A DNA stretch of 47,047 bases from positions 1 to 47,047 of IMG/VR virus record IMGVR_UViG_3300030388_000730; one strand, 5' to 3'. The stretch is from a virus. The first letter of the stretch is position 1. Each line of letters begins with the position of its first letter. Made by a program: the position numbers and the translations under genes. Below the pieces are notes generated by a model. That model was given only the letters and a program-made list of their open reading frames with translations, was not told where the DNA came from and searched no databases. Shown one piece after another: positions 38,560 through 44,636 of this stretch.

Positions 38560-39306
38560 ATGGCATTAGCAAGTAAAAAGTCAAACCCTATACACGACAA
38601 AGATGGGTCAGATAAAGTTAAACTTAAAGATGAGTTTGATGCTGGTCACATTGGTAAAATTGCAACTGCCCCTGATGAAGAGCCTGCGATTGCAGGAGTT
38701 ATATATCAAATAGGTTTAGTACAAGAAGATGTAGATGAACTAAGAAGACATGTAGTTTCTGATGTTGTAGGCTCACGAGGCCCTAAAGGAGATGATGGTG
38801 ATGCAGGCTCAGATGGTTCTAACGGTAACAATGGTAGCACAGGCTCTAGAGGGCCTACAGGTAACACAGGTGCAAGAGGAGCTGCTGGAGCTGCTGGAGC
38901 TGATGGTGGTGTATATGGAAACACAATTAAGATACTACCTACACAGTTTATGGGTAACGATGATGCTAGTTTAGAGCGTACCGTTATTGAGGATGATATA
39001 AGAAATAAGATAGGAGTTAGAGTGGTTAGCTCTGCACAAGAAATATTTGCATCTGTTGCTATACCAGAAGGTAAGAAAGTAACAGGGTATGCTGTATATT
39101 CTAGTAGTACTGTGGTAACTTTTTTAAATGGTGTAATTGCAACTACAGGAGTATTATCTGTAATAGGTAATGGAAACTCTGGTGCTGTTATAAATTTAAG
39201 AACAGCTTATAATTCAGCAGCAACTAACTATGTAGCTATAAAGGTTATAACAACAACAACATCACAAGTAATATACGGAGCAATAATAAATATAGCAGAC
39301 ATATAG
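38560..39306 (+). CDS. Collagen-like tail protein
   Basis: This 248-aa protein has a charged N-terminal region (DKDGSDKVKLKDEFDAGHIG) and a helical segment (VQEDVDELRRHVVSDV). Fifteen uninterrupted Gly-X-Y triplets follow at residues 71-115, and then a 130-aa C-terminal beta domain. Collagen-like stretches in phage fibres form a trimeric rod, with the helical segment before it able to start trimer formation. It lies two bases after the main fibre gene and is followed after one base by a third adaptor copy. The C-terminal domain may be the binding tip; this is inferred. Confidence 0.62.
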   Translation: MALASKKSNPIHDKDGSDKVKLKDEFDAGHIGKIATAPDEEPAIAGVIYQIGLVQEDVDELRRHVVSDVVGSRGPKGDDGDAGSDGSNGNNGSTGSRGPTGNTGARGAAGAAGADGGVYGNTIKILPTQFMGNDDASLERTVIEDDIRNKIGVRVVSSAQEIFASVAIPEGKKVTGYAVYSSSTVVTFLNGVIATTGVLSVIGNGNSGAVINLRTAYNSAATNYVAIKVITTTTSQVIYGAIINIADI

Positions 39307-39307
39307 C

Positions 39308-39673
39308 ATGGCAACAATAAACACAGATATATCTCAAAAAATAGATATTGTAGTTAGAGAAAACAATAGTTCGATTATCAACTTAGTGATAGCTGATAGT
39401 AGTGGTTCTGCGTTTAACCTTACAGGATACACAACAACTTTCTCTGTTTATGATAACAACAACAGCAATGCTATAACATTATCTAATGGTAGTGGTATTG
39501 CAAATACTACAGGAGGTTCGGGAACATTAGATTCTACAGGTAAAATATCTATATCTATATCTACAACTAACAGTTCAATAAACCCTGGTACATATAAATA
39601 CAAATTAGTATTAACAAAAAGTCCATCTATTCAAACATGGATGTACGGTAATTTTAAAGTAAATGCAGACTAG
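39308..39673 (+). CDS. BppU-like tail adaptor protein, copy 3
   Basis: This 121-aa protein begins NTDISQKIDIVVRENNSSII and ends MYGNFKVNAD, paralogous to the copies at 28739 and 35779. It is an Ig-like beta domain with GTYKYKLVLTKSPS near the end. Unlike the other two it is not followed by a fibre but overlaps a 47-aa acidic protein by 11 bases. It may serve the collagen-like protein upstream, or the fibre that once followed may be lost. Confidence 0.57.
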   Translation: MATINTDISQKIDIVVRENNSSIINLVIADSSGSAFNLTGYTTTFSVYDNNNSNAITLSNGSGIANTTGGSGTLDSTGKISISISTTNSSINPGTYKYKLVLTKSPSIQTWMYGNFKVNAD

Positions 39674-39806
39674 TAAAGACGAAAAAGAGAAAAATGAAGA
39701 AACTGCTAGACTCCAATGGGATAGCTGGTTAGTTGATTTAGAAGAACAAAAACAACCTGAGACTTGCGGGATTGATGATGATGACTGCGAAGCATGTGGT
39801 TCATAA
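39663..39806 (+). CDS. Small acidic Cys-containing protein
   Basis: This 47-codon frame overlaps the last 11 bases of adaptor copy 3. The protein is highly charged, with Trp residues in LQWDSWLVDLEEQ and a C-terminal tail TCGIDDDDCEACGS carrying three cysteines. The codon pattern and tight packing support a real gene. Three Cys with acidic residues could bind a metal, but there is no known family match, so the function is unknown. Confidence 0.5.
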   Translation: MQTSKDEKEKNEETARLQWDSWLVDLEEQKQPETCGIDDDDCEACGS

Positions 39807-39822
39807 ACAAATTTAAAATAAT

Positions 39823-39830
39823 TATATTTA
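39823..39830 (+). promoter_or_regulatory. Possible weak -7 promoter box
   Basis: TATATTTA differs by one base from the TAnnTTTG consensus and lies 22 bases before the ATG at 39853, in a 46-bp gap. In such AT-rich sequence a one-mismatch match can arise by chance. Confidence 0.2.
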
Positions 39831-39852
39831 CAACAACTTAAAAATTAAGACA

Positions 39853-40110
39853 ATGGCTTCAATACATGATTTAAACACAAGATTAACAGCTGCTAAAGGC
39901 ACTGACATACATAAAGGTACAACTGTAACTACTGCTACTTCAGGTAAGTATTTTGGTTGTCAATTCTTAAATGATGGTACATACACTTTTATTATGGACG
40001 GAGTAACAAGTACTTCTATTCTAATAAACGGAGGGTGTGTATTGTTTGGGGATATAACATCTATGGATGCAGCAGATGCAGCAGATGCAGTAGCTTTATA
40101 TAAAAACTAA
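39853..40110 (+). CDS. Small beta-rich virion-type protein
   Basis: This 85-aa protein contains a compact beta pattern (GKYFGCQFLNDGTYTFIMDG then SILINGGCVLFGDITS) and ends in an Ala/Asp repeat encoded by a 9-bp tandem repeat. Similar small proteins occur beside tail genes in marine phages. It has no signal or membrane segment. It may be a decoration or tail accessory protein; the function is not established. Confidence 0.5.
   Translation: MASIHDLNTRLTAAKGTDIHKGTTVTTATSGKYFGCQFLNDGTYTFIMDGVTSTSILINGGCVLFGDITSMDAADAADAVALYKN
40066..40090 (+). repeat. 9-bp tandem repeat
   Basis: GATGCAGCA is repeated about 2.8 times near the 3' end of the small 85-aa gene and encodes Asp-Ala-Ala units. Slippage would change length without shifting frame. 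Confidence 0.7.
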
Positions 40111-40113
40111 ACC

Positions 40114-40281
40114 ATGAAAGGTGTAAAACATTATTTAAAAAATGGTACTGAATGGAAAGGTACTAGTCATAAAATGTCTAACGGTAAATTACATACAGGA
40201 AAGACGCATACAAAAACTAGTAAACCATTAGTTCACATGAAAGATTTATCTAAAGCAGTTAAAGCTAAATTAAAAAAATAG
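40114..40281 (+). CDS. Small basic phage protein
   Basis: This 55-codon frame starts MKGVKHYLKNGTEWKGTSHK and ends with a Lys-rich helix (KDLSKAVKAKLKK). Proteins of this kind, with a 'MKGVKHYLKDGT...GKTHTKTSK' pattern, recur in podophages and cyanophages near structural genes. It starts three bases after the previous stop and leads a run of three very basic genes. Nucleic-acid contact or virion DNA packing is possible from the charge, but the role is unknown. Confidence 0.6.
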   Translation: MKGVKHYLKNGTEWKGTSHKMSNGKLHTGKTHTKTSKPLVHMKDLSKAVKAKLKK

Positions 40282-40288
40282 ATAGACT

Positions 40289-40483
40289 ATGGCTAGTAAA
40301 GGTTTGTACGCTAATATACACGCTAAACGCAAAAGAATAAAAGCGGGTAGTAAAGAAAAGATGCGCAAGAAAGGTAGCGATGGAGCTCCTACTAACGCAA
40401 ATTTTAAACGAGCAAAAAAAACTGCAAAGAATTATAAAAATGGTGGTATGGTTAATTGTAATTTTGATAAACAACATGACTAA
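40289..40483 (+). CDS. Small highly basic protein
   Basis: This 64-aa protein is rich in Lys and Arg (YANIHAKRKRIKAGSKEKM), followed by DGAPTNANFKRAKKTAKNYK and a C-terminal NGGMVNCNFDKQH. Small proteins of this type are common in phage late regions next to structural genes. It is the middle gene of a basic cluster and overlaps the next gene by one base. It may bind phage DNA or a scaffold; no proof. Confidence 0.6.
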   Translation: MASKGLYANIHAKRKRIKAGSKEKMRKKGSDGAPTNANFKRAKKTAKNYKNGGMVNCNFDKQHD

Positions 40484-40782
40484 TGCCTAGAAAAAAAGAC
40501 ACACCAATACGAAAAACTACTAAAGGTAAAGGAGCTAATTACAGACCTACTAAAAGTGGTGCTGGAATGACAGCTAAAGGTGTTAAGGCTTATAAGAAAG
40601 CTAATCCTGGTAGTAAACTTAAGACTGCCGTTACAGGCACAGTTAAGAAAGGTAGTAAGGCTGCGGGTAGAAGGAAGTCATATTGTGCTAGGTCTGCTGG
40701 TCAGTTAAAGAACAGTAGTGCTAAGACAAAGAATGACCCTGATTCAAGAATAAGACAAGCTAGAAGAAGATGGAAATGTTAA
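40483..40782 (+). CDS. Basic DUF6321-like phage protein
   Basis: This 99-aa, very basic protein ends with a motif typical of a small phage family: GRRKSYCARSAGQLKNSS followed by DPDSRIRQARRRWKC. The Cys pair in SYCAR and RWKC is the hallmark. Family members occur widely in marine phages, usually with unknown or proposed DNA-binding function. The N-terminus is Lys/Thr/Gly-rich and likely disordered. It overlaps the start of the exported protein at 40770 by 13 bases. Confidence 0.7.
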   Translation: MPRKKDTPIRKTTKGKGANYRPTKSGAGMTAKGVKAYKKANPGSKLKTAVTGTVKKGSKAAGRRKSYCARSAGQLKNSSAKTKNDPDSRIRQARRRWKC

Positions 40783-41819
40783 AGCAACTACTATATTTAA
40801 TATTATTTTGTCCGTTAATAGCTAACGCACAATTATTAAAGTTTGCTACGTTCTATGCAAGTTTTTCAACAGGAGCTCCGTTTTCAGAAAACCAATCATT
40901 TATCGTTGATGGTGTAGCTGGTTCAGGACAGTTAGTAGAAATTACTAACGTAAGCAAACCAAATTACAATGTAAGCATTGGTCTTAGAAAGATAGCACGT
41001 TTTAATTACCAAGTAAAACAAGGTAATTTTTACACGGGCTCAGAGAATGAAATAAGTGATTACGCTACAATATCTAACGCTCCTGGCTTAGAGTATTTAT
41101 TTGAATATTCCTCTATACGAAATAGAGGTATGACGTTTCGTCAACATGAATATAAACTTAGGTACATATCAAACAACTATACAGCAAGAGCATCGTATAT
41201 AGATGATGGATTAATTGACCTTAAATACACTCTGAGCGAGGTTAGGCTACGCAAAAGTTTTGGTAATCTCGACCTTACTTTAGGCGTAGCCCATCGTTCT
41301 CACCCTGTATATGGTTACTCTCCAATTACAGAATGGTTTGCTGACCCTTTAAACAAACACTGGTGGCAATTAGCTCAGGAGTTTGGTGTTTTTAGTACAA
41401 CAGGAGGTAGTGAAGATTGGATGCAGATAGATACAGAGGCAGGTACTGCAGAGTGGATTGCTGAGTCAGATAGAGAGTTCTATATGTATTATTTTGGTGA
41501 CCTAGTTAATAGATACAACAAAGAACAACTCGACCTTTTAGGGTTACAACAAGAAGTTTCTGCAGTTGTAGGAGCTGATTATTATCTCTATACAACACAG
41601 TCATGGATACACGCTTGGGTTTCCTTATACCCTATACACAAAGGGCTGAGTGATTATTCATATTCTTATCCTAACAAACAGACTGAATGGGATTTAGGTT
41701 TTGTGGCAGGCTCAAAAGTTAACAGACATTTTAGTATATTTGTAGAAGGAAGACATCTCAAGTACTGGGATATACTTTCTTACGAAATGAAAGTTGGATT
41801 AAATTATATAATATTCTAA
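40770..41819 (+). CDS. Predicted outer-membrane beta-barrel protein
   Basis: This 349-aa protein has an N-terminal signal peptide (MLKQLLYLILFCPLIANAQ, cleavage after NA) typical of Bacteroidota. Long runs of alternating amphipathic beta strands follow (NVSIGLRKIARFNYQVKQG; HEYKLRYISNNYTARASYID; YTLSEVRLRKSFGNLDLTLG). The C-terminus ends in Phe in KVGLNYIIF, the classic outer-membrane barrel signal. The start could be the ATG at 40770 or 40776; the second gives a cleaner signal peptide. An export-competent barrel does not belong in a virion. Its place directly before membrane and lysis genes suggests a role in the host envelope, such as lysis support or blocking superinfection. No known family was recognised. 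Confidence 0.6.
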   Translation: MEMLKQLLYLILFCPLIANAQLLKFATFYASFSTGAPFSENQSFIVDGVAGSGQLVEITNVSKPNYNVSIGLRKIARFNYQVKQGNFYTGSENEISDYATISNAPGLEYLFEYSSIRNRGMTFRQHEYKLRYISNNYTARASYIDDGLIDLKYTLSEVRLRKSFGNLDLTLGVAHRSHPVYGYSPITEWFADPLNKHWWQLAQEFGVFSTTGGSEDWMQIDTEAGTAEWIAESDREFYMYYFGDLVNRYNKEQLDLLGLQQEVSAVVGADYYLYTTQSWIHAWVSLYPIHKGLSDYSYSYPNKQTEWDLGFVAGSKVNRHFSIFVEGRHLKYWDILSYEMKVGLNYIIF

Positions 41820-41822
41820 ACG

Positions 41823-42101
41823 ATGGCTAAAGAATTAAGTGAAGATACTTCAATACAATTAAGTTTAAAAACATTAGGCGGTATAGCTTGTGGAATTGCA
41901 ACTCTAGTAGGTATGTGGTTTGTATTACAAAACGATATAGCAGAGGCTAGAAACTTACCCTTACCTATAGACCCTGTTATTACTCGTATGGAGTTTGATA
42001 TGAAGGACAAGCTAGTCCGTCAAACGATAATGAATACACAAGACGATGTATCTGAGATTAAAGAAGACATGAAACTTATTAAGCAAAAACTTTATGAATA
42101 A
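41823..42101 (+). CDS. Small membrane protein with coiled-coil tail
   Basis: This 92-aa protein has one membrane segment at about 18-36 (LGGIACGIATLVGMWFVLQ) and a C-terminal coiled-coil (about 65-92, DDVSEIKEDMKLIKQKLYE). The topology recalls inner-membrane spanin subunits or holin-like regulators, but without a spanin partner lipoprotein the name cannot be assigned. It overlaps the following secreted thioredoxin-like gene by 8 bases, so the two are probably made together. It lies between two exported proteins and upstream of the endolysin-holin genes. Confidence 0.5.
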   Translation: MAKELSEDTSIQLSLKTLGGIACGIATLVGMWFVLQNDIAEARNLPLPIDPVITRMEFDMKDKLVRQTIMNTQDDVSEIKEDMKLIKQKLYE

Positions 42102-42462
42102 GTTTATATGTTTATTACTGATTACTACAAATATTGTAGCTCAAGAGTTCATCACTTCTAGCTCATTTGATTCTAAAACAGCTAAAGGAATAGTGGTAAT
42201 TGAATTCTACGCTGCATGGAACGATGGTAATAAAGTTGATTTTCTACCTTCATTAAAAGATTGCAATAGTTATAAGCTATCTATTGTTAACAACTCTTTA
42301 ATACAACAACGTTTTAACGTTACTTCTATACCTACCTTGATTGTCTTGAACAACGGTATTGAAGAAAAGAGATTTAACCCTAACATAATGATGCAGTTAA
42401 AGACTACCCAAAAGGAAGTCCAGTCATTTATAGATGATATAATATTTAACAAATTTCAATAA
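42094..42462 (+). CDS. Secreted thioredoxin-fold protein lacking the CxxC motif
   Basis: This 122-aa protein has a signal peptide (MNKFICLLLITTNIVAQ). It then has a thioredoxin-like core: strand VVIEFYAAWNDG at 34-45 where the redox CxxC would be, and the cis-proline loop VTSIPTLIVLNNG at 76-88 with Pro80. The CxxC cysteines are absent; the position after FYAAW reads NDGN. It therefore cannot act as a standard disulfide reductase, but could bind peptides or serve as a chaperone-like or structural protein in the periplasm. It overlaps both neighbours and belongs to the exported cassette. Confidence 0.6.
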   Translation: MNKFICLLLITTNIVAQEFITSSSFDSKTAKGIVVIEFYAAWNDGNKVDFLPSLKDCNSYKLSIVNNSLIQQRFNVTSIPTLIVLNNGIEEKRFNPNIMMQLKTTQKEVQSFIDDIIFNKFQ

Positions 42463-43010
42463 TGAATAAAGAGAAACTTGAAGAATATGGGTGGATAGTA
42501 TTAGTTACAGCTTTACTATTTTTTGTAATAATGTTTGCATCAAAAACAGCTAATGCTCAACAGCAAACAGTGTTTGTAGAGTGTACAACAGGAGAATACC
42601 CTGCTGAAATTACTTGGCAGATACTTACCTGCAATGGTGGCATACTACTAGAAGGTATATCTCCTTACTTAGGTGCTGTTGTTTTGCCAGAGTATTACCA
42701 GATAAGTATGATAGATTCATACGGTGATGGATGGAATGGTGCTTATCTTTATATAGACGAAACAGAGTATGGATTTTTATCTGATGTAGATTGGATAGAC
42801 TCTCTTGGTACTTGGCCTCAAGAGTTTAAAGAACAGCTTGTAGATGTAGGTTGTCTTACAATAGGAATTAAAGAGTTAGGTGATTCAAAATTTATTCCAA
42901 CACATTATTATGATGTATTGGGTAGAGAAGTAAAACCCGTTAGAGGTTTCTATATAGCAAGCGACGGCATACTAACTAGAAAGATTTACATAGATGAGAT
43001 TAAGCGATAA
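42462..43010 (+). CDS. Exported protein with a T9SS-like C-terminal region
   Basis: This 182-aa protein has a hydrophobic N-terminus with a signal-peptide-like cleavage after NA (WIVLVTALLFFVIMFASKTA then NAQQQ). A small extracellular domain contains the motif DSYGDGWNGAYLYI. The C-terminal region is THYYDVLGREVKPVRGFYIA then LTRKIYIDE. The pattern 'Y(D/N)xLGREV...G.YI....KI' resembles the type IX secretion C-terminal sorting domain of Bacteroidota, here in short form. If functional, the protein would cross the outer membrane through the host T9SS. The last 17 bases overlap the endolysin gene. The short tail could instead be a relic of a longer host-like protein. Confidence 0.55.
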   Translation: MNKEKLEEYGWIVLVTALLFFVIMFASKTANAQQQTVFVECTTGEYPAEITWQILTCNGGILLEGISPYLGAVVLPEYYQISMIDSYGDGWNGAYLYIDETEYGFLSDVDWIDSLGTWPQEFKEQLVDVGCLTIGIKELGDSKFIPTHYYDVLGREVKPVRGFYIASDGILTRKIYIDEIKR

Positions 43011-43449
43011 TTTTGTACTGTCTGAGATAACTCGAAGCAATACAGCTAAACGATTAGGTATAGACAATGGCCCGAATAAAGAACATTTACAAAATATTCA
43101 AAGGATTATTACTAATCTTATACAGCCTATGCGTGACGCTATTGGTCCTATTAGGATTAGCAGTGGTTACAGGAATCCAAATGTCAATCGGGCTATCGGT
43201 GGAAGTACTAAAAGCCAGCATTGTAAAGGTGAAGCTTTGGATTTGCAATTTTGGAACGATGGCCAAATATCTAACAAAGAAATTTATGACTGGGTACTTA
43301 GAAGCAATGTTGAGTTTGACCAAATGATTAATGAGTTTGACTTTGCCTGGATACATATCTCTTTAATTAAAGAAGGTAATAGAAAGCAGGTGTTGGAGGC
43401 TTATAAAGACGAAGACAACGATACTAAATATAAATGGGCAGACCTGTAA
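42994..43449 (+). CDS. Peptidase M15-family endolysin
   Basis: This 151-aa protein belongs to the M15 group of zinc peptidases, which cut peptidoglycan stem peptides. It has RISSGYRNPNVNRAIGG, then S74-Q-H76-C-K-G79-E-A81-L-D83 (the SxHxxGxAxD zinc motif), and the second metal site W119-I-H121-I-S123. All key residues are present, so it is probably active. No signal peptide is visible, so release needs the holin that follows. It starts inside the previous gene and its stop shares a TAATG with the holin gene. This is the clearest enzyme in the lysis block. Confidence 0.85.
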   Translation: MRLSDNFVLSEITRSNTAKRLGIDNGPNKEHLQNIQRIITNLIQPMRDAIGPIRISSGYRNPNVNRAIGGSTKSQHCKGEALDLQFWNDGQISNKEIYDWVLRSNVEFDQMINEFDFAWIHISLIKEGNRKQVLEAYKDEDNDTKYKWADL

Positions 43450-43832
43450 TGAGTAAACTACTAAACATATTAGGGGGAAACATTATATCTAGTGTAGGTA
43501 ACATAGTAGATAACCTTACAACCTCTGGTGAGGAAAGATTAGCCGCTAAGAAAGCTATAAAAGAAGTTCTTATGAAAGCCGAAGCACAGGCTCAACAAGA
43601 AGTCACAAAGCGATGGGAAGCTGACATGAAGTCTGACAACTGGCTTAGTAAGAATATACGACCACTGATATGCATATTTTTAACTGCAATATTTGTGGTT
43701 GTTTCTATTTTTGACGGAAACGCTGGTAGTTTTGTTATATCACCATCTTATATACCTATTTATCAAACACTTCTTATTACTGTATATGGTGCATACTTCG
43801 CTGGAAGAACCATAGAAAAGATAAAGAAATAA
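43449..43832 (+). CDS. Three-TM holin
   Basis: The start at the ATG at 43449, within TAATG, gives a 127-aa protein; an upstream in-frame ATG at 43434 would add five residues inside the endolysin gene. The N-terminal half is helical and charged. A motif typical of the 'holin of 3TMs' family follows (DNWLSKNIRPLICIFLTAIF), then hydrophobic helices and the C-terminal phrase YGAYFAGRTIEKIKK. The protein would form lesions in the inner membrane that release the M15 endolysin. The arrangement of endolysin then holin, with overlap, supports this. Confidence 0.78.
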   Translation: MSKLLNILGGNIISSVGNIVDNLTTSGEERLAAKKAIKEVLMKAEAQAQQEVTKRWEADMKSDNWLSKNIRPLICIFLTAIFVVVSIFDGNAGSFVISPSYIPIYQTLLITVYGAYFAGRTIEKIKK

Positions 43833-44212
43833 TGATTGAGTATTTAATAATACATTCTACAGGTACAGAGAAAGATTACGTACCTGAAAAGAAAGAATAT
43901 AATTTAACTGTATCTTGCGATATAATACACTTCAACGGGCAACTTTCAAGATATAAAGCTGGTAAAAATCAACCACCTACAGATGAATCCTATAAGCATA
44001 TAGCATATATAGGAGGTAAATTAGATGGTAAATCTTCTGACACCGCAACTTGGAGGCAATACGATAGCATGGAGAATATAGTAATGTATCATTTACTATA
44101 TAACCAGAACTTAAAGATAGGTTACTCTTCTTTATTTTTTAACACTGATGCTGGTATAAAAGTTAGAAGGTGGTTGGAAGATATAGGCATTAACAAAAAA
44201 AACATAATGTAA
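43832..44212 (+). CDS. Degenerate N-acetylmuramoyl-L-alanine amidase-like protein
   Basis: This 126-aa protein starts with EYLIIHSTGT, like the first zinc-His strand of amidase_2/T7-lysozyme-type enzymes. A segment HIAYIGGKLDGKSSDTATW matches the 'hSIGi.yeGG.....DtrT' region. The usual Tyr, the second zinc His, and the C-terminal Lys/Cys site are missing; the C-terminus reads FNTDAGIKVRRWLEDIGI where 'KACPSFD' would lie. It therefore probably binds or has lost zinc catalysis, and may be a regulator or peptidoglycan-binding relic. It follows the holin with a TAATG overlap. Confidence 0.6.
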   Translation: MIEYLIIHSTGTEKDYVPEKKEYNLTVSCDIIHFNGQLSRYKAGKNQPPTDESYKHIAYIGGKLDGKSSDTATWRQYDSMENIVMYHLLYNQNLKIGYSSLFFNTDAGIKVRRWLEDIGINKKNIM

Positions 44213-44355
44213 TGACTATAGATATAGGACTATACACAGGTATTCTTTTTGGAGTGAGAAGCTTTGAGCCTTCAGATACTCACCCATACTGGGAGTTTCA
44301 TATTTATTTACCTCTTTTTTATATAGCATACATGAATGTAAACACAAATTATTAG
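44212..44355 (+). CDS. Small hydrophobic/aromatic protein
   Basis: This 47-codon frame overlaps the amidase-like gene by one base at TAATG. The protein has a short hydrophobic N-terminus (MTIDIGLYTGILFGV) and an aromatic C-terminal half (THPYWEFHIYLPLFYIAYM). It is too short to fold alone and could associate with the membrane or with the lysis proteins. No family is known. It is followed by the basic protein at 44358 after two bases. Confidence 0.5.
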   Translation: MTIDIGLYTGILFGVRSFEPSDTHPYWEFHIYLPLFYIAYMNVNTNY

Positions 44356-44357
44356 TT

Positions 44358-44636
44358 ATGGCACGAAATACATTAGCTGGAAAAGGTAAAGGTAAGAGTA
44401 GGAGTGCTAAATACTACGCTGCAAACCCTGATGCTCGTAAAAAAAAGCAGGCTTACGATAAGAAGTATCACTCAACTGATGAGCGTAAAGATTATAGGGC
44501 TAAATTGAATAAGAAAAATCGTAAAGCAGGAACTTACGGTAATAAGGACGGTAAGGATATGTCTCATACTAAGAAAGGTAAGTTAGTTAAGGAAAATCAA
44601 TCTAAAAACAGAGCAAGAAATCGTGGAAAAAAATAA
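44358..44636 (+). CDS. Small basic phage protein with a conserved KGKSRSAKYYA/NRARNRGKK pattern
   Basis: This 92-aa protein is extremely Lys/Arg/Asn-rich. It has the pattern GKGKSRSAKYYAANPDARKK at the N-terminus, DGKDMSHTKKGKLVKENQSK in the second half, and NRARNRGKK at the end. Close relatives occur in many unrelated phages, usually near DNA-packaging or structural genes, with unknown function. A GTG start for the next gene overlaps its last 14 bases. A role in binding nucleic acid is suggested only by the charge. Confidence 0.7.
   Translation: MARNTLAGKGKGKSRSAKYYAANPDARKKKQAYDKKYHSTDERKDYRAKLNKKNRKAGTYGNKDGKDMSHTKKGKLVKENQSKNRARNRGKK

Noticed and set aside
41823-42462. Spanin pair (inner-membrane plus nested lipoprotein)
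   Set aside because: The 92-aa protein has i-spanin-like topology and overlaps the next gene, but the partner has no lipobox cysteine and shows a thioredoxin fold, so a spanin name is not supported.
43067-43327. 86-codon plus-strand frame within the endolysin gene
   Set aside because: It is out of frame inside the M15 gene, whose zinc motifs are complete. Its hydrophobic look comes from the shifted frame; a nested holin cannot be ruled out but the separate holin gene makes it unlikely.
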